DNA from: Clytia hemisphaerica
Taxonomy: Eukaryota > Cnidaria > Hydrozoa > Leptothecata > Clytiidae
DNA: 64,000 bases
Direction: 5' to 3'
Assembly (NCBI GenBank): GCA_902728285.1
Contig: CACVBU010001235.1
Location: forward strand, 310,001 to 374,000
The position numbers and the translations under genes were made by a program. Under the pieces are notes generated by a model, which did not search any database, had not been told where the DNA came from, and saw only the letters and a list, made by a program, of their open reading frames with translations. Of this stretch, positions 10,966-20,578 are shown one piece after another. The stretch's first letter is position 1. The number at the start of each line of letters is the position of its first letter.

Positions 10966-11981
10966 CAGTGCCGTAGCAACTGGGGGGGGGGGGCAAGGGG
11001 GGCTATATCCCCCAAATAATTTTTTCCGAAAATGGTTATTTTGCAAAATAAAAAGTTTTTCTTTTTTAATTTGTCATAATTGTCACAATTGAGTGCATTT
11101 TCAAGCAATCTAGAGCTCAAATTTTCAAAGTTTCCCCCCTCGGGTCAAACTCAGCTGATACAAGGCATGTCCCAATAAATATATTTTGCGTTTTGATAGG
11201 CACACCGCTTCCCATTATTCATTAACTGTTATATATAGCTCAAAAGAATCGTATCAACGAGAGGATTTCGAAAAGTGCTGGGTCAAAAATTTACATCAAG
11301 CCAATCTCAAGATATCGGCCAAAAACTGATTTTGACGTTATAAAATACATCGAAAAAACACGTCAAAAAGACAATTTAAATGACGTCATTATTGAAAAAA
11401 GGCGATAATTCCGATTAACTTACTACAATCAAAGCAAAATTTTGATTGGAGATGTAAATTAACGATTCTAAAATATTTCATGAAAAAAAGCTTGAAAATT
11501 CATGATGACGTCAGCATTTTCTGATGTATTTTAATTTTTCCCGACAACAAATGACGTCATTCAAATTTTCTGAAAATTTTTGAACAAATATTTCAGAATC
11601 ATTAATTTACAACTCCAGTCAAAATTTGGTGTTGATTGTATTAATAAATTGAAATTATCGCTGTTTTTCAATAATGACGTCATTTGAATCTTACTTATGA
11701 CGTGTTTTTTCGATGTATTTTATAACGTCAAAATCAATTTTTGACCGATATCTTGAGATTGGCTTAATGCAAATTTTTGACCCAGCACTTTTCGAAATCT
11801 GCTCGTTGATATGATTCTTTTGAGCTATATATGAACGTTAAGGAATAATTGGGGTAGCGGTGCGCGTCACGCAAAATATATTTGGGACATGCCTTGTTTC
11901 ACCCGAGACCATGGTTGGCGCTCGCGGTGTCACTAAACTTCAGCCCCCCCCCCCAATATGGAAATGCTTCCTACGGTACTG
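10966..11981. mobile_element. MITE with CAGTGCCGTAG ends, copy 2 (interrupted)
   Basis: The same family as 6170-6433, with ends CAGTGCCGTAGCAAC and, inverted, CAGTACCGTAGGAAG. It is flanked by ACACG on both sides (10961-10965 and 11982-11986). Removing it and one ACACG restores an open reading of the coding remnant. It is longer than copy 1 because a 738-bp foldback sits inside it. Confidence 0.85.
11160..11897. mobile_element. 738-bp foldback element with CRE-like sites
   Basis: The ends are ACAAGGCATGTCCCAA and its inverted copy, and the pairing continues for about 200 bp on each arm through GCTCAAAAGAATC, GACCCAGCACTTTTCGAAA (inverted) and ATCTCAAGATATCGG. The centre has several TGACGTCA palindromes (about 11380, 11510, 11550, 11675). 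It lies at the near-palindrome of copy 2 of the CAGTGCCGTAG MITE. I see no coding sequence. Confidence 0.85.
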
Positions 11982-12178
11982 ACACGATTTATAGCATCCT
12001 CCATGATATTTAGCTGATTTCTTTCGTAAATCTTCAGTGGAATAGTCGGAAAATCGATGGTATAGCCCCACGAACAATACTAACGTCTTTACAATCATTT
12101 CTCTCTTTTAACGCTTCTTTCAAAGCTATCAAGGAAGTAGTTTTTGGTTCTACCAAACTTTTCCATTTCGTCGTTCAA

Positions 12179-12290
12179 AATATGACCCACGCAAAAAATA
12201 ATGACCCACGCAAAAAATATGACCCACACGCAAAAATATTGACCACGCAAAAATATTGACCCACGCACCCACGCAACCCCACGCAATTTA
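12179..12290. repeat. Short minisatellite of GACCCACGCAAAAA units
   Basis: About six copies of a 14-18 bp unit (ATGACCCACGCAAAAA and variants ATTGACC..). It is followed by a GC-rich stretch with CCCCGGCCGGCCGCGGG at 12304-12320 that is unlike the surrounding base composition. Confidence 0.8.
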
Positions 12291-12512
12291 GAACCAGCGG
12301 TCCCCCCGGCCGGCCGCGGGTAAATGTTTGATGAGCCAAACCTATAAAATCTACAATATTGGCTATTTCGGCGCCCTATCAAACAAAAACAACAAAGATG
12401 GTAGATATGAAAATTCGAAATTTTTGTTTTAAGAGTGTGTGGTGGACTTTTCGAAATTTAGGTACGATTTGAAATGCAAATGCAATGATGTGTAGAACCC
12501 AGTGCTAAAAAG

Positions 12513-15500
12513 ATGAAATTCCATGAAAGATGTGGTAAAAGTATATCATTTTCAAAGACTAGAGATTGTGCAGAAAGAAAAGAGGGATATGATAATGGAA
12601 TTGTGTTCAGCTGCAAACCCTTAAAAAAAAGCCAGATTTTTGAAGTAAAAATTGATGCAATAGAAGAAAAATGGGCTGGATCTATCGTAAGTATAATACT
12701 TGATAGCATAATGAAGTAACAAGCCTTTCTTCATGAGTCAGAGCATTAAGACCTCCCAACTCCATCCTTTTTCTGTAAACCTTCCTCAGCCTGCATATCT
12801 GACAACAATTTATTAATATCCCGAATTTTGCACGCAATAACTCTGTGAATTTTCCTGCTTGACGTCCTATAAAGTTTTAGCTTCAGTATTAGGGTTTTAT
12901 TTCCGTGATATGGAACATATAACTTCCTGCTTGAATAGACCTTTTCGCCTTTGCGTCCGCCATATTGAATTGTATGCAAAAATACAGGAACGAAAATGCC
13001 GTGGTTGGATTTAGTTGGAATGTATGCAAAACATATGCAAGTTTACACAAAGATTAAAAAGACAACAAAGCATCTTATAAATAAATATTATATAATCATT
13101 AGAACAAGAAAAGATGGAATTTCTTAATCCAAAAGGAAATATTTACAGAACAACAAAAGCCTTTTAGGAATTTGTTCTTAAAGACATTGCATATTCTGTT
13201 TTCATGCCATTAAGAAATTCCACGAAGATGGAGTACACACATCAAACTTTCAAAACACGCAAACTGAAAGCAGTAATTATGACGTCACACTTATCAATGT
13301 TTTTGATTTGATCATTTGGCGGCTCTATTCCCAGGAGAATAATTTGCCGTCAGCCGAATAAGGATTGTTTTTTACCTTCGCGGGTGATTTTTCAGTTTGA
13401 GATTCTGTCTAATGTTATGGTCTTTTGAAGTGCTTGTTCTAAGAGATGAGTGAATATAATTGTTTTTAGTTTTCAAGAGAAGCAAATTTAATCTTTCTTC
13501 TACAAGATTACACTTTAATATAATGCCAATTATGCATGTAAGTTTTTATTTAATACTTTCTTTTTGCATATGTTTTGCATACTTTCTAAGGGAATTTCAC
13601 CATGGCAATTCGGCAACCATAATTTTTGCATACAATTCAATATGGCGGACGCAAAGGCGAAAAGGTCTATCGAATGGGTTGAGTATTTGATATGCGAAAC
13701 TGAGTTAATAATAGGTTGTCGTGTTCTCCCAAACAACTATTTCCCGATGAATTAGGTGGTAATCACAAATATCTTCGTTTCGCGTCGCCCGACCGACGTC
13801 GACCGACTCTCCAAAATGGAGTAGAACTGAGTCGGTGAGTCGGTAAATTTGTCTGACTTTTTCTGTCGATGACGTTTCCTTCGTTCAAAAATTTTACTAT
13901 TGCTGATTTTTTGTGAGCGATTTCTAGCGCATTGACGGCATTTTGACTTTGTTTATTATTACATGCACCATTTTGGGTTTGAGGTCACAGTGTTCAAAGG
14001 TCATAATTTGAAACCACCCATAACACGCGGTTGTTTTGGCTACTGGCTGGCTGGCAGTTTCCTTCAAGAATACACTCCAAAAATGAATGATGGAGGTAAG
14101 AAAACCCGAAAATTTTTATGATCGACTGACTAACTTTTTAGACCCAACGAGGACGCGAAATGAAGATATTTGTAATTGCCGCCTTACAGGAAGTTTCATT
14201 TTCTACCCTTTTCATTTGCAACAAATTGCAGTTGCAAATAACCCTATGTAAATAAGGGATGATATCCATACTCATTTTTCCATCATGACAGCTTGGTAAA
14301 TTTCATGTGTTTCCATTTTAAATAAATGACTCACAAGTCATTGATGATGCAAGTATTCATTCAACAAAAGAAAGCTATAAAAGATTAAAGAGAAAAGTCA
14401 TAAGTGGTAAAATTGATAATTTCGAAATCAAATCAAGAAAAAAAATTATGACGTCAGCAGAAATTGGCAAAAATCGATTTTGGCTTAAGAAAATTATGAC
14501 ATCATCGTTTTTCAAAGATTTTTTACTGAATGTCCTCCTCGGTTAAGTTATGGCATTTCTCAAAAACTGAAAATTACCATAATTTTTAGATTGCAATTAG
14601 TCAACAGAAAATAACCAAACAAATGACTGAACATGAAGGGTACTATGATGTAGTTTTTAACGTGATGTGTAACCTAATTGTTTTTTTATTATCATCATTA
14701 TAGAGTTTTTACAGTTAGGCACACACTGGGCCTCTAACCCGCTCTTCTTATAATCATGTTGTTTCCGTCGTAAATTTCTTTAAATAAAGTTTAGTCCTAG
14801 GACTACCTCTCACTTTCCATATACGACTCTTAACTTTTTCTTTCGATGTTTTTTCTTTTTGCTTTAAGATGCCATTGTTTTATTATCTCACGTTCTTTCC
14901 TTGAAAAATCATCTGATACTCTGAAATCATCATTATCTAGTTTGTGGATGCAAGGATTCTTATCTTTTCCTCTGCACTGTTGAGAGTAACTTTTAATGGT
15001 TTCCATCGTTCATTTGTATACATTTCATCTTTACGAGCACCTATGCGTTCTACCTTGATTATCCTTGATTATCGTTACATCGAAACCCATTTGTTTTTCA
15101 GCATTCTTTCTATAAATTCTTTGTCACCAACTCGTTGATGCTCGTCTTTGTCTTCGTTTTCACCTAAATGATGCACCATGATGTTACACTTGGTTGATTT
15201 GAGCTAACGCTCCTCTTCGTTCACTGATTTGATGAAGTTTTTTTTTGTTTTTGTAGGTCTTCTTTGGTGACTTCTGCATATGATTGTTTTTGTTTCTGTG
15301 TTGTTGAGCTGTGTTTGGGATCGTTTGTTGTTCCGTTCTTTGTTGACGTCTTTTTTATTCATTAGCTTCTCAACTTTCCTTTTTTAGAGAGGTTATTCTC
15401 TCCTTTGAAACCTAACTTCAATCCATGATGTTCATCTTTATCTGCTTCTTTCGTTGTAATGTTACTGTGAGTTTTTTGTCTGCTTGTTTTAATCCTCTCA

Positions 15501-18298
15501 AGTAAGAGCGGCGTTATTGTAATACAATCTGCACATTCGAAGCACTGGCTTTTATATTGCAGAAAAAGCTGAATCTAATAAGCCGGGAGCTCAGAGCAAG
15601 CATAATGGACAAGTCTATCACATCTCCTACATTGTAAGGTGTTGTTATCTGCTATGATGGTGTTTGTTAAACAGTTATTGGGTGTGCAATATCCATAATT
15701 TTGTTGAATTTCCTTTGAATTTTCGTTGATTTCTGCCATATTGGTGCATGTCACTAGTCCGACACTTTCTAGTCCTACAGTAAAAATAGTCCGAATCTAT
15801 AAAATAAATTTACAATTTAGAAGTTATTTTTTCCAACGTCACTTTTGTCCGAAAACAAAAGATTTTAGAGTTTCGAATGTCCAATCCAATGTCTTGACTC
15901 TTGAAAGCCTAATCCTAATAAGCTTCCCAAAATTCAAGAAAAGTCGGGTTTAGGGGCACTACCTCAAAGTCGGAACTTTGGATTTTTATAAGCACGTGGT
16001 TGCTTATAAAATATGTGCCTTCTCTTCGGCGATTCATGTCGTTTTATATATATTTTTTTACTCGTTGTCGGACAAAGTTGTTGTCGGAATACTGGCGCAT
16101 TAGTCAAATCCAACGTCGGGCATTTTTACTGTCGGACTAGAAAGTGTCGGACTACTGACGACCTCCCGTTGCATTCTTAGGATTAGTTTTTTTCGCTGAT
16201 TTTCGCGAAAAACCGCAAAAACTGATTATGACGTCATAATCGATGACAACATAAAAACTAAAAATTGAATTTTTCAAGAATGGTGTATCCAATTATTTTC
16301 AGACTTTCACCAAAGATGTATCTTGCCAAAATCGATCATTTGAAAAAAAATTTCGAAATTACGATGACGTCAGCAGAAGTAAAAATCGAAAACCCTATTT
16401 TTTATGCACTTGATCATTTCTAATTTCCTACTATTATTTGCTTTGTTCAAATTTAGATTTATTTTGAAAATCTGTTCTTGTTTTTATCTTTTTAGAGACT
16501 GGGTGTCACAACTGCTGACCCAAATGATCTACCCTATTTTCGGACAGTAACTGACATTCACTCCTCCTCTGAGCACAATTCAATGTTTTGGGTTTGTTGT
16601 GGATCAAAATTATTCCATGGTAGTCAAGAATTTGCAATCAATAAAAGCTTGTATGGTTTGTCAGGGGTTAGTGATATTATTGGTGAGTAATAAAAACATT
16701 ATTATGTTCATTGTAATTCTTATATTTATGTATCTTTGTTTAATCGTCAAACAGTAAGAAGTTGAGAAGTTATGTTTTCCAGAATTTTATTGACTACAAA
16801 TAATTATAAGCATATCCTTTAAAATTATGCAAATTATGTATTAATCTCTTATTAATCCACAAAACTTACTTACTGCACGATTTAACGTCCGTTGCTCCCA
16901 GCAGCTGGGGTTGGACGCCTTCCTCTAATGACCGTTCGCCAGGCTGCCCGATCGTTAGTCATGTTGACAGTCGCATTAATAAATTTGAGGTCGTCTTTGA
17001 TATTGTCTATCCATCTTTTTTTTGGTCTGCCTAAATATTTACCTTCCACACCATGGGAAAGGATTCTCTTCTGCTGAGAGTCTTCGTCCATACGCTGGAC
17101 ATGGCCAAACCAGTGTAGCCTACCTTGACGTAGCAAATAGTCAATTGGAGCGATGCCAAGCCCCTTTCTGACAAACGTGTTGAACAAATCCAAATAACGT
17201 TGGTCTTACGGGTATTAACACGGAGGCCTTCTGCTTCAATTCCTTGCTTCCACTGAGCAAGCTCATCCTTTGATTCAACAATAATAACAAGATCATCAGC
17301 GTAGTAGAATTGCTTCCTACACCCTTATAACAAACAATACAAGGCCATTTACTTAATTTTTTTCTTTCACTCAGGCCATTTTTGCAGTGCATAACTTTGG
17401 TCTTAGGGGTGTTAACACGAAGGCCTTTTGCTTTAATTCCTTTCTTCCACTGAGCAAGCTTTAACAGATAATAATAACAAGATCATGGACAGCCAGTTCG
17501 AAATTCTTGGGACAGAGCCTCCATAACAATTATGAATAACAGAGGACAAAACTTGTAGGAAATGACTTTTTGCTTGTTCTTTTTAATTTTTTTTTGTTTC
17601 AAACTGAAGGTATTCAAGTACGTCAAAATGGTCAGATGCATACATATAAAAATGGGGTTCACGTAGAGAATGTAGCTGAAGGATTACCAGTAGATGTTGA
17701 TTTGTATGTTATTGTGGATATCTATGGTGCAGTTACCAAAGTATCATGTTTACAAGATAAAGGTACAATTTCCTAACAGCTCATTCCTTTCCATGATAAT
17801 TTTGACTAAAAGTTAGATATTCTTATCTGGAAATTAAATGCTGTGTTGAAATACTTTCAACTTTCCTATTTCCGTTTCTATTTGGTTGAAGGAGGCTCTG
17901 AGGCCCTTTTTGGAAAACTGTATGTATAATGAGGACCCCGTCAGCATCATGGGCTGACTACCTGATTCCCCTTGATCGGGGCGAAGGTTCGTTCATTTTC
18001 CAAGTGAACCGCTGCGAGTTGGAATCAAACTAAATAGTACATAGTTCCAGCGTTAAGATTAATGACCACTAACACAACGTTTTTCTCGTCAGTTTCCTAG
18101 TTATTCCTCCTCTTTTGAAACTTTAGACCATTACTTATACCTCTGTCTGTGAAAATGATAACTGGTATCTTTTATTTTCTTACAGTTTTATCATTGAAAG
18201 AACACAGTCGGAGAGTTATACAAAATATCATCAAGGACGAAAATGACATAGACGATCTTAACATTCCGAAAGTATTGAAAGTTTTCCTTAAATTATGA
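12513..18298 (+). CDS. Neuralized homology repeat (NHR) domain protein, four exons
   Basis: Exons: 12513-12686, 16496-16682, 17610-17762 and 18186-18298, with GT-AG introns of phase 0, 1 and 1. The conceptual product has 208 residues. Exon 1 gives NHR strands with NGIVFSCKPLKKSQIFEVKI and EEKWAGSI. Exon 2 continues RLGVTTADPNDLPYF and FWVCCGSKLFHGSQEF. Exon 3 ends the domain with QVRQNGQMHTYKNG and VDLYVIVDIYGAVTKVSCL. Exon 4 adds a charged tail and a stop. NHR domains are ~150-residue beta-sandwich binding modules, best known in Neuralized E3 ligases, where they bind Notch ligands. No RING domain is visible, so ligase function cannot be claimed. The ATG at 12513 has an in-frame TGA nine codons upstream. 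AG at 12494-12495 or 12501-12502 could instead be acceptors, making 12513 internal. Exon 3 ends in phase 1, like all EGF exons downstream. Confidence 0.8.
12935..13670. repeat. Inverted duplication with outward-facing ATG starts
   Basis: The arms 12935-12990 and 13616-13670 match in inverted orientation for ~50 bp almost perfectly, and more loosely inward to the shared TATGCAAAACATATGCAA at about 13022 and 13573. Each arm contains AATATGGCGGACGCAAAGG, so an ATG in good context faces outward on each side: minus strand at 12963 and plus strand at 13642. They begin the same ten residues and then diverge. The element may be a long-TIR transposon or a duplicated promoter plus first exon. It lies in intron 1 of the NHR gene. 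Confidence 0.75.
13755..14183. mobile_element. PIF/Harbinger-like MITE
   Basis: Terminal inverted repeats of about 32 bp (GGTGGTAATCACAAATATCT.. versus GGCGGCAATTACAAATATCT..) match at 28 positions. TTA flanks both sides (13752-13754 and 14184-14186). A 3-bp TTA duplication and GG-starting ends fit PIF/Harbinger. It has no transposase. It lies in intron 1 of the NHR gene. Confidence 0.8.
14410..14600. repeat. TGACGTCA-containing intronic repeat, copy 1
   Basis: This shares ATTTCGAAAT, ATGACGTCAGCAGAA and AAAAATCGA blocks with 16200-16400. It looks like an old dispersed repeat related in style to the 11160-11897 foldback. Confidence 0.5.
14740..15739 (-). pseudogene. Transposon ORF with PHD-like zinc finger, decayed
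   Basis: The minus-strand ATG at 15739 starts MAEINENSKEIQQNYG and continues with a Cys/His-rich finger: CTPNNC, then CRRCDRLVHYACSELPAY, a stop, then CFECADC. The CxxCxxxxHxxC core with LPAYQIQLFL-like sequence is familiar from the first ORF of animal non-LTR retrotransposons and related elements. Downstream is a Lys/Ser/Thr-rich tail with several stops and frameshifts. The start codon is 10 bp from the MITE at 15750. It lies in intron 1 of the NHR gene. Confidence 0.65.
15750..16159. mobile_element. MITE with TAGTCCGACACTTTCTAG ends
   Basis: Inverted ends of 38 bp, 15750-15787 and 16122-16159, differ at two positions (core AGTCCGACACTTTCTAGTCC). The 410-bp body has no convincing ORF. It is inserted next to the start of the decayed transposon ORF on its left. 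I cannot define the target duplication with confidence. Confidence 0.8.
16200..16400. repeat. TGACGTCA-containing intronic repeat, copy 2
   Basis: Contains TATGACGTCATAATC and ATGACGTCAGCAGAA and is partly similar to 14410-14600. It ends about 95 bp before exon 2 of the NHR gene. Confidence 0.5.
16882..17545 (-). pseudogene. Rearranged LINE reverse transcriptase fragment
   Basis: The minus strand encodes the catalytic box YADDLV (near 17300), then GLRVNTRKTN, and a C-terminal part with GRLHWFGHVQRMD and LGRPKKRWIDNIKDDL, as in many non-LTR retrotransposons. A second partial copy of the catalytic region (17400-17540, decayed YADD) lies upstream and leads into KVMHCKNGL and CIVCYKGVGSNS before jumping back. 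The piece is therefore a fusion of two overlapping fragments. Frameshifts break it. It lies in intron 2 of the NHR gene. Confidence 0.85.
17865..18032 (-). mobile_element. tRNA-derived SINE, truncated copy
   Basis: Reverse complement of the SINE body at 28420-28615. Shared are CTATTTGGTTGA, GAGGC..GAGGCC, CCCGTCAGCA, ACTACC..ATTCCCCT, GGGCGAAGG and CAAGTGAAC. The tRNA-like head is cut at the B-box end. It lies in intron 3 of the NHR gene. Confidence 0.8.
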
Positions 18299-18495
18299 TA
18301 AGATTGCTGTTTCCTTTTTTTTATTTTTTGGGTAAGTCTATGGTATAGCCAATTTTATATCCAATCTTCAGAAGTTTTATCTGTTTTTTAAAGTTGGACT
18401 TAACAAAAAAAGATACACGTGCAAAAAATATCTGTAGGAAAAAATAACTCAGACTCTTCTTTTTCAATATTTTTACGCTTTAGTTTTTCTAATAA

Positions 18496-19193
18496 CCCCC
18501 TTCTCAAAGACCCAATAAGATTTTTTCATCCAGTGGGGATAAAAATGAAGGTCTGAAACTCGATGGTGATTGATACCTTATTGGTATATATTTTCGCGTG
18601 TTACAAATTTTCGCGAATCGCGAAATTTTTTTGAAAAAACGTGTTTCGCGTGTATTAAATTTCACGATTGCTGACTTCTGGAAAATTTTTGCGTGTATTA
18701 AATTTCGCGATTCACTAAACTAGTTATTTTCAGAAAGTGGGAATATAAAGCAAGAAAACAAGAAAAAGACTGATTTTGCTTGAAATACAACGTTTTTGAT
18801 GTAAAAATACTAACAAAATACTAAGAAAAAGTTTTTCGCGTGTATTTAATTTCGCGATTTTGTAATTTTGAAAAATTTAAACAGTATTAAATTTCGCGAA
18901 AATTGACCAAAAAACTCGCGAAATTAAGTACCTGCGAAAATTTGTAACACGCGAAAATATATACCAATAAGTTATTCAAATATTTATTTTGGCTGGGGAT
19001 TTCAATTCTTTTGTTTTCAAGTCTGAAAATTCAGTGGGGACGGGAAATACAGCAAAGTATTTTTCAATGAAGATTGGTTTATTTGATTATTTTCAGTTGG
19101 GACAAAAATTTGAGTAGAATTTTCCACCGGGGACGATATTTTGGCCAATTTTTCCAGTGGGAAGGGAACTCAGTGGGTCTGTGAGAAAGGGTG
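18496..19193. mobile_element. Long-TIR element of the CAGTGGG/GTCTGTGAGA family (host of a nested MITE)
   Basis: Ends CCCCCTTCTCAAAGACCCA and, inverted, CACCCTTTCTCACAGACCCA. Inside are repeated phrases such as CCAGTGGGGATAAAAAT and CCACCGGGGACGATATTTTG. Related copies lie at 21801-22536, 23590-23815, 31286-32248 and 48515-48660. It lies after the stop codon of the NHR gene model, before the EGF exons. Confidence 0.7.
18581..18967. mobile_element. MITE with TTGGTATATATTTTCGCGTG ends, TA target site
   Basis: Perfect inverted ends of ~35 bp (TTGGTATATATTTTCGCGTG and inward). TA on each side (18579-18580 and 18968-18969) fits Tc1/mariner-type insertion. The interior is full of TTTCGCG and CGCGAAA motifs. 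It is inserted inside the 18496-19193 element; the related copy at 23590 is uninterrupted at the matching place (GGGGATTGATA). Confidence 0.85.
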
Positions 19194-20578
19194 TTCTAAT
19201 GTTCTATGTGTTGGTGTTCAAATGTAAAATATTCAGTAGTATAATTAAATGATGTACATATTTTTGAAGTATTTTTCAAATTCCTTTTTATATATGACAA
19301 TCAAGATTCCGTAATTAGATTTTATTAGGTAAGTTTTACCTTCATATGCTAGCAAATTTGATGAAAAACCTGAAAATCTTTTTTTTTGCTCCTTTCTCAC
19401 AATTATTTAGATCTTTATTAAGTATTTGTTACTGTTCATTTCCAATCTTTTATTCTTTATAACATGGCGCCCTGATCTGTATACGTCTTTATTGGGTTGT
19501 ATTTTTTTTGGGGTCGAAGAAGACTTGAAAACCGAACTTCCCGTCTGAGAAAAGTCTCTTTCTAAAAGCCTACAATATCCCAACAACAATACTCTAATTA
19601 TATTCCAAATATTCCTTTAAGCATATTTTTAAAATTGTACTCTCGGGTACCTAATAGCTGTCCCCCTGCTAATTAATTGTTTGAAAATTTTCCACCCAGG
19701 ACATTCTTATTCCAGCCCCTCTCGGTTATTAATTTTTGGGAAATTATTTTTAAAAGTTCTCTCTTTTGTCCTAATTCTGCTGTATTAGCCTCTTCAAAAA
19801 TTTTCCACCAGGACATTTTTATTACAACCCCCTGCTTATTATCAAGTTTTGAGATTTTTTACAACAATAAAAATAGCAATTTTAACTTGATTTTAAGTTT
19901 CGAATCAAATCTTTTTTAGAAAGATTTTTATTTTTGCTAAAGTGTAGTCCAAGATTTTCTGAAAGAAAATCATACATCAAAACAGGTGGTTAGTAGTAGC
20001 TGTTTTCCCGTATGGAGAAAACAGTGAAAAGCTGCGAAACACTTAAAAGTGAAAAGGCTACAAACAATTTCGATTTTTTTCCCTCCGTTCGAATATTCGA
20101 AAGATCTGTATCTGTTTATTTGACTCTTGTTGCAATATAAAGGCTTTCAATCCTTTATGATTTAGCTAGTTTAGCATGGCTTGCTTAATTAAATGGTTGC
20201 TAATAGCCACCATGAGTCACGTGGCTACCTATGGTTACGTTGTGTTGCCGGATGACCATTATTTGGCGCTTGTAAAACACCATAAAAGTGAGAAAGTTCT
20301 TTTCCTTTTTTGAATGATTTTTAAAATATCTCATTAATTGATTAATACCCACTTCTCTTATCTTTGTGCTGCCATTTTCAGCACTATTTAGATATGCTGG
20401 AAATAAATTTTAAATTTAATTATAAGTCTAATTTTCACGGAATTCTCAGCAGCCTTGTATTGCTTTGTAAGTTTTTCTATGAAAATCTTAAATCAAACTT
20501 TTTTAGTCTAAAAATTGAAGCTCTAACCAAAAATACTTAAAGTTTATTGAATAAAAAAGGAATTACCTTTTTTTATAG
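19194..20578. other. Region before the first EGF exon; imperfect duplication inside
   Basis: No supported gene. Two imperfect copies of a CAGGACATT..TTATT..CCCC..CTTATTA-type phrase lie at about 19690-19735 and 19800-19845. No exon with a signal peptide for the EGF gene was found here. A short ATG-led reading at 20209 is too short to support. Confidence 0.4.

Larger units (their letters stand above)
9487..12170 (-). pseudogene. Decayed coding sequence of an unnamed multicopy protein family
   Basis: Read right to left, these pieces join if two insertions are removed. 12170-11987 encodes a part ending KYHGGCYKS. 10960-10567 continues CTHIKTITQVRIRYDAK, then KDLCVICQKYRPESLH (a CxxC motif) and TDKTLFIRLNSISAADDGVA. 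10224-9487 continues with VLNMSHINNAYNDFL, ENITDIEFTKPEQKN, WKFSGSLNNFDI and ETPIMVGLGMYVYQKTRSKE. I recall this architecture as common among uncharacterised multicopy proteins in cnidarian and some other animal genomes, probably borne on a mobile element, but I cannot name it. It has a TGA near 10880 and frameshifts near 10070 and 9560, so it is dead. The 3' end runs into the CGAGTTA cluster. Confidence 0.65.

Noticed and set aside
12513-18298. Naming the NHR gene neuralized (E3 ligase)
   Set aside because: No RING domain is visible and only one NHR domain is present; NHR domains occur in several proteins.
20209-20300. First exon of the EGF gene
   Set aside because: An ATG-led reading of about 30 codons shows no signal peptide and no clear phase 1 donor.
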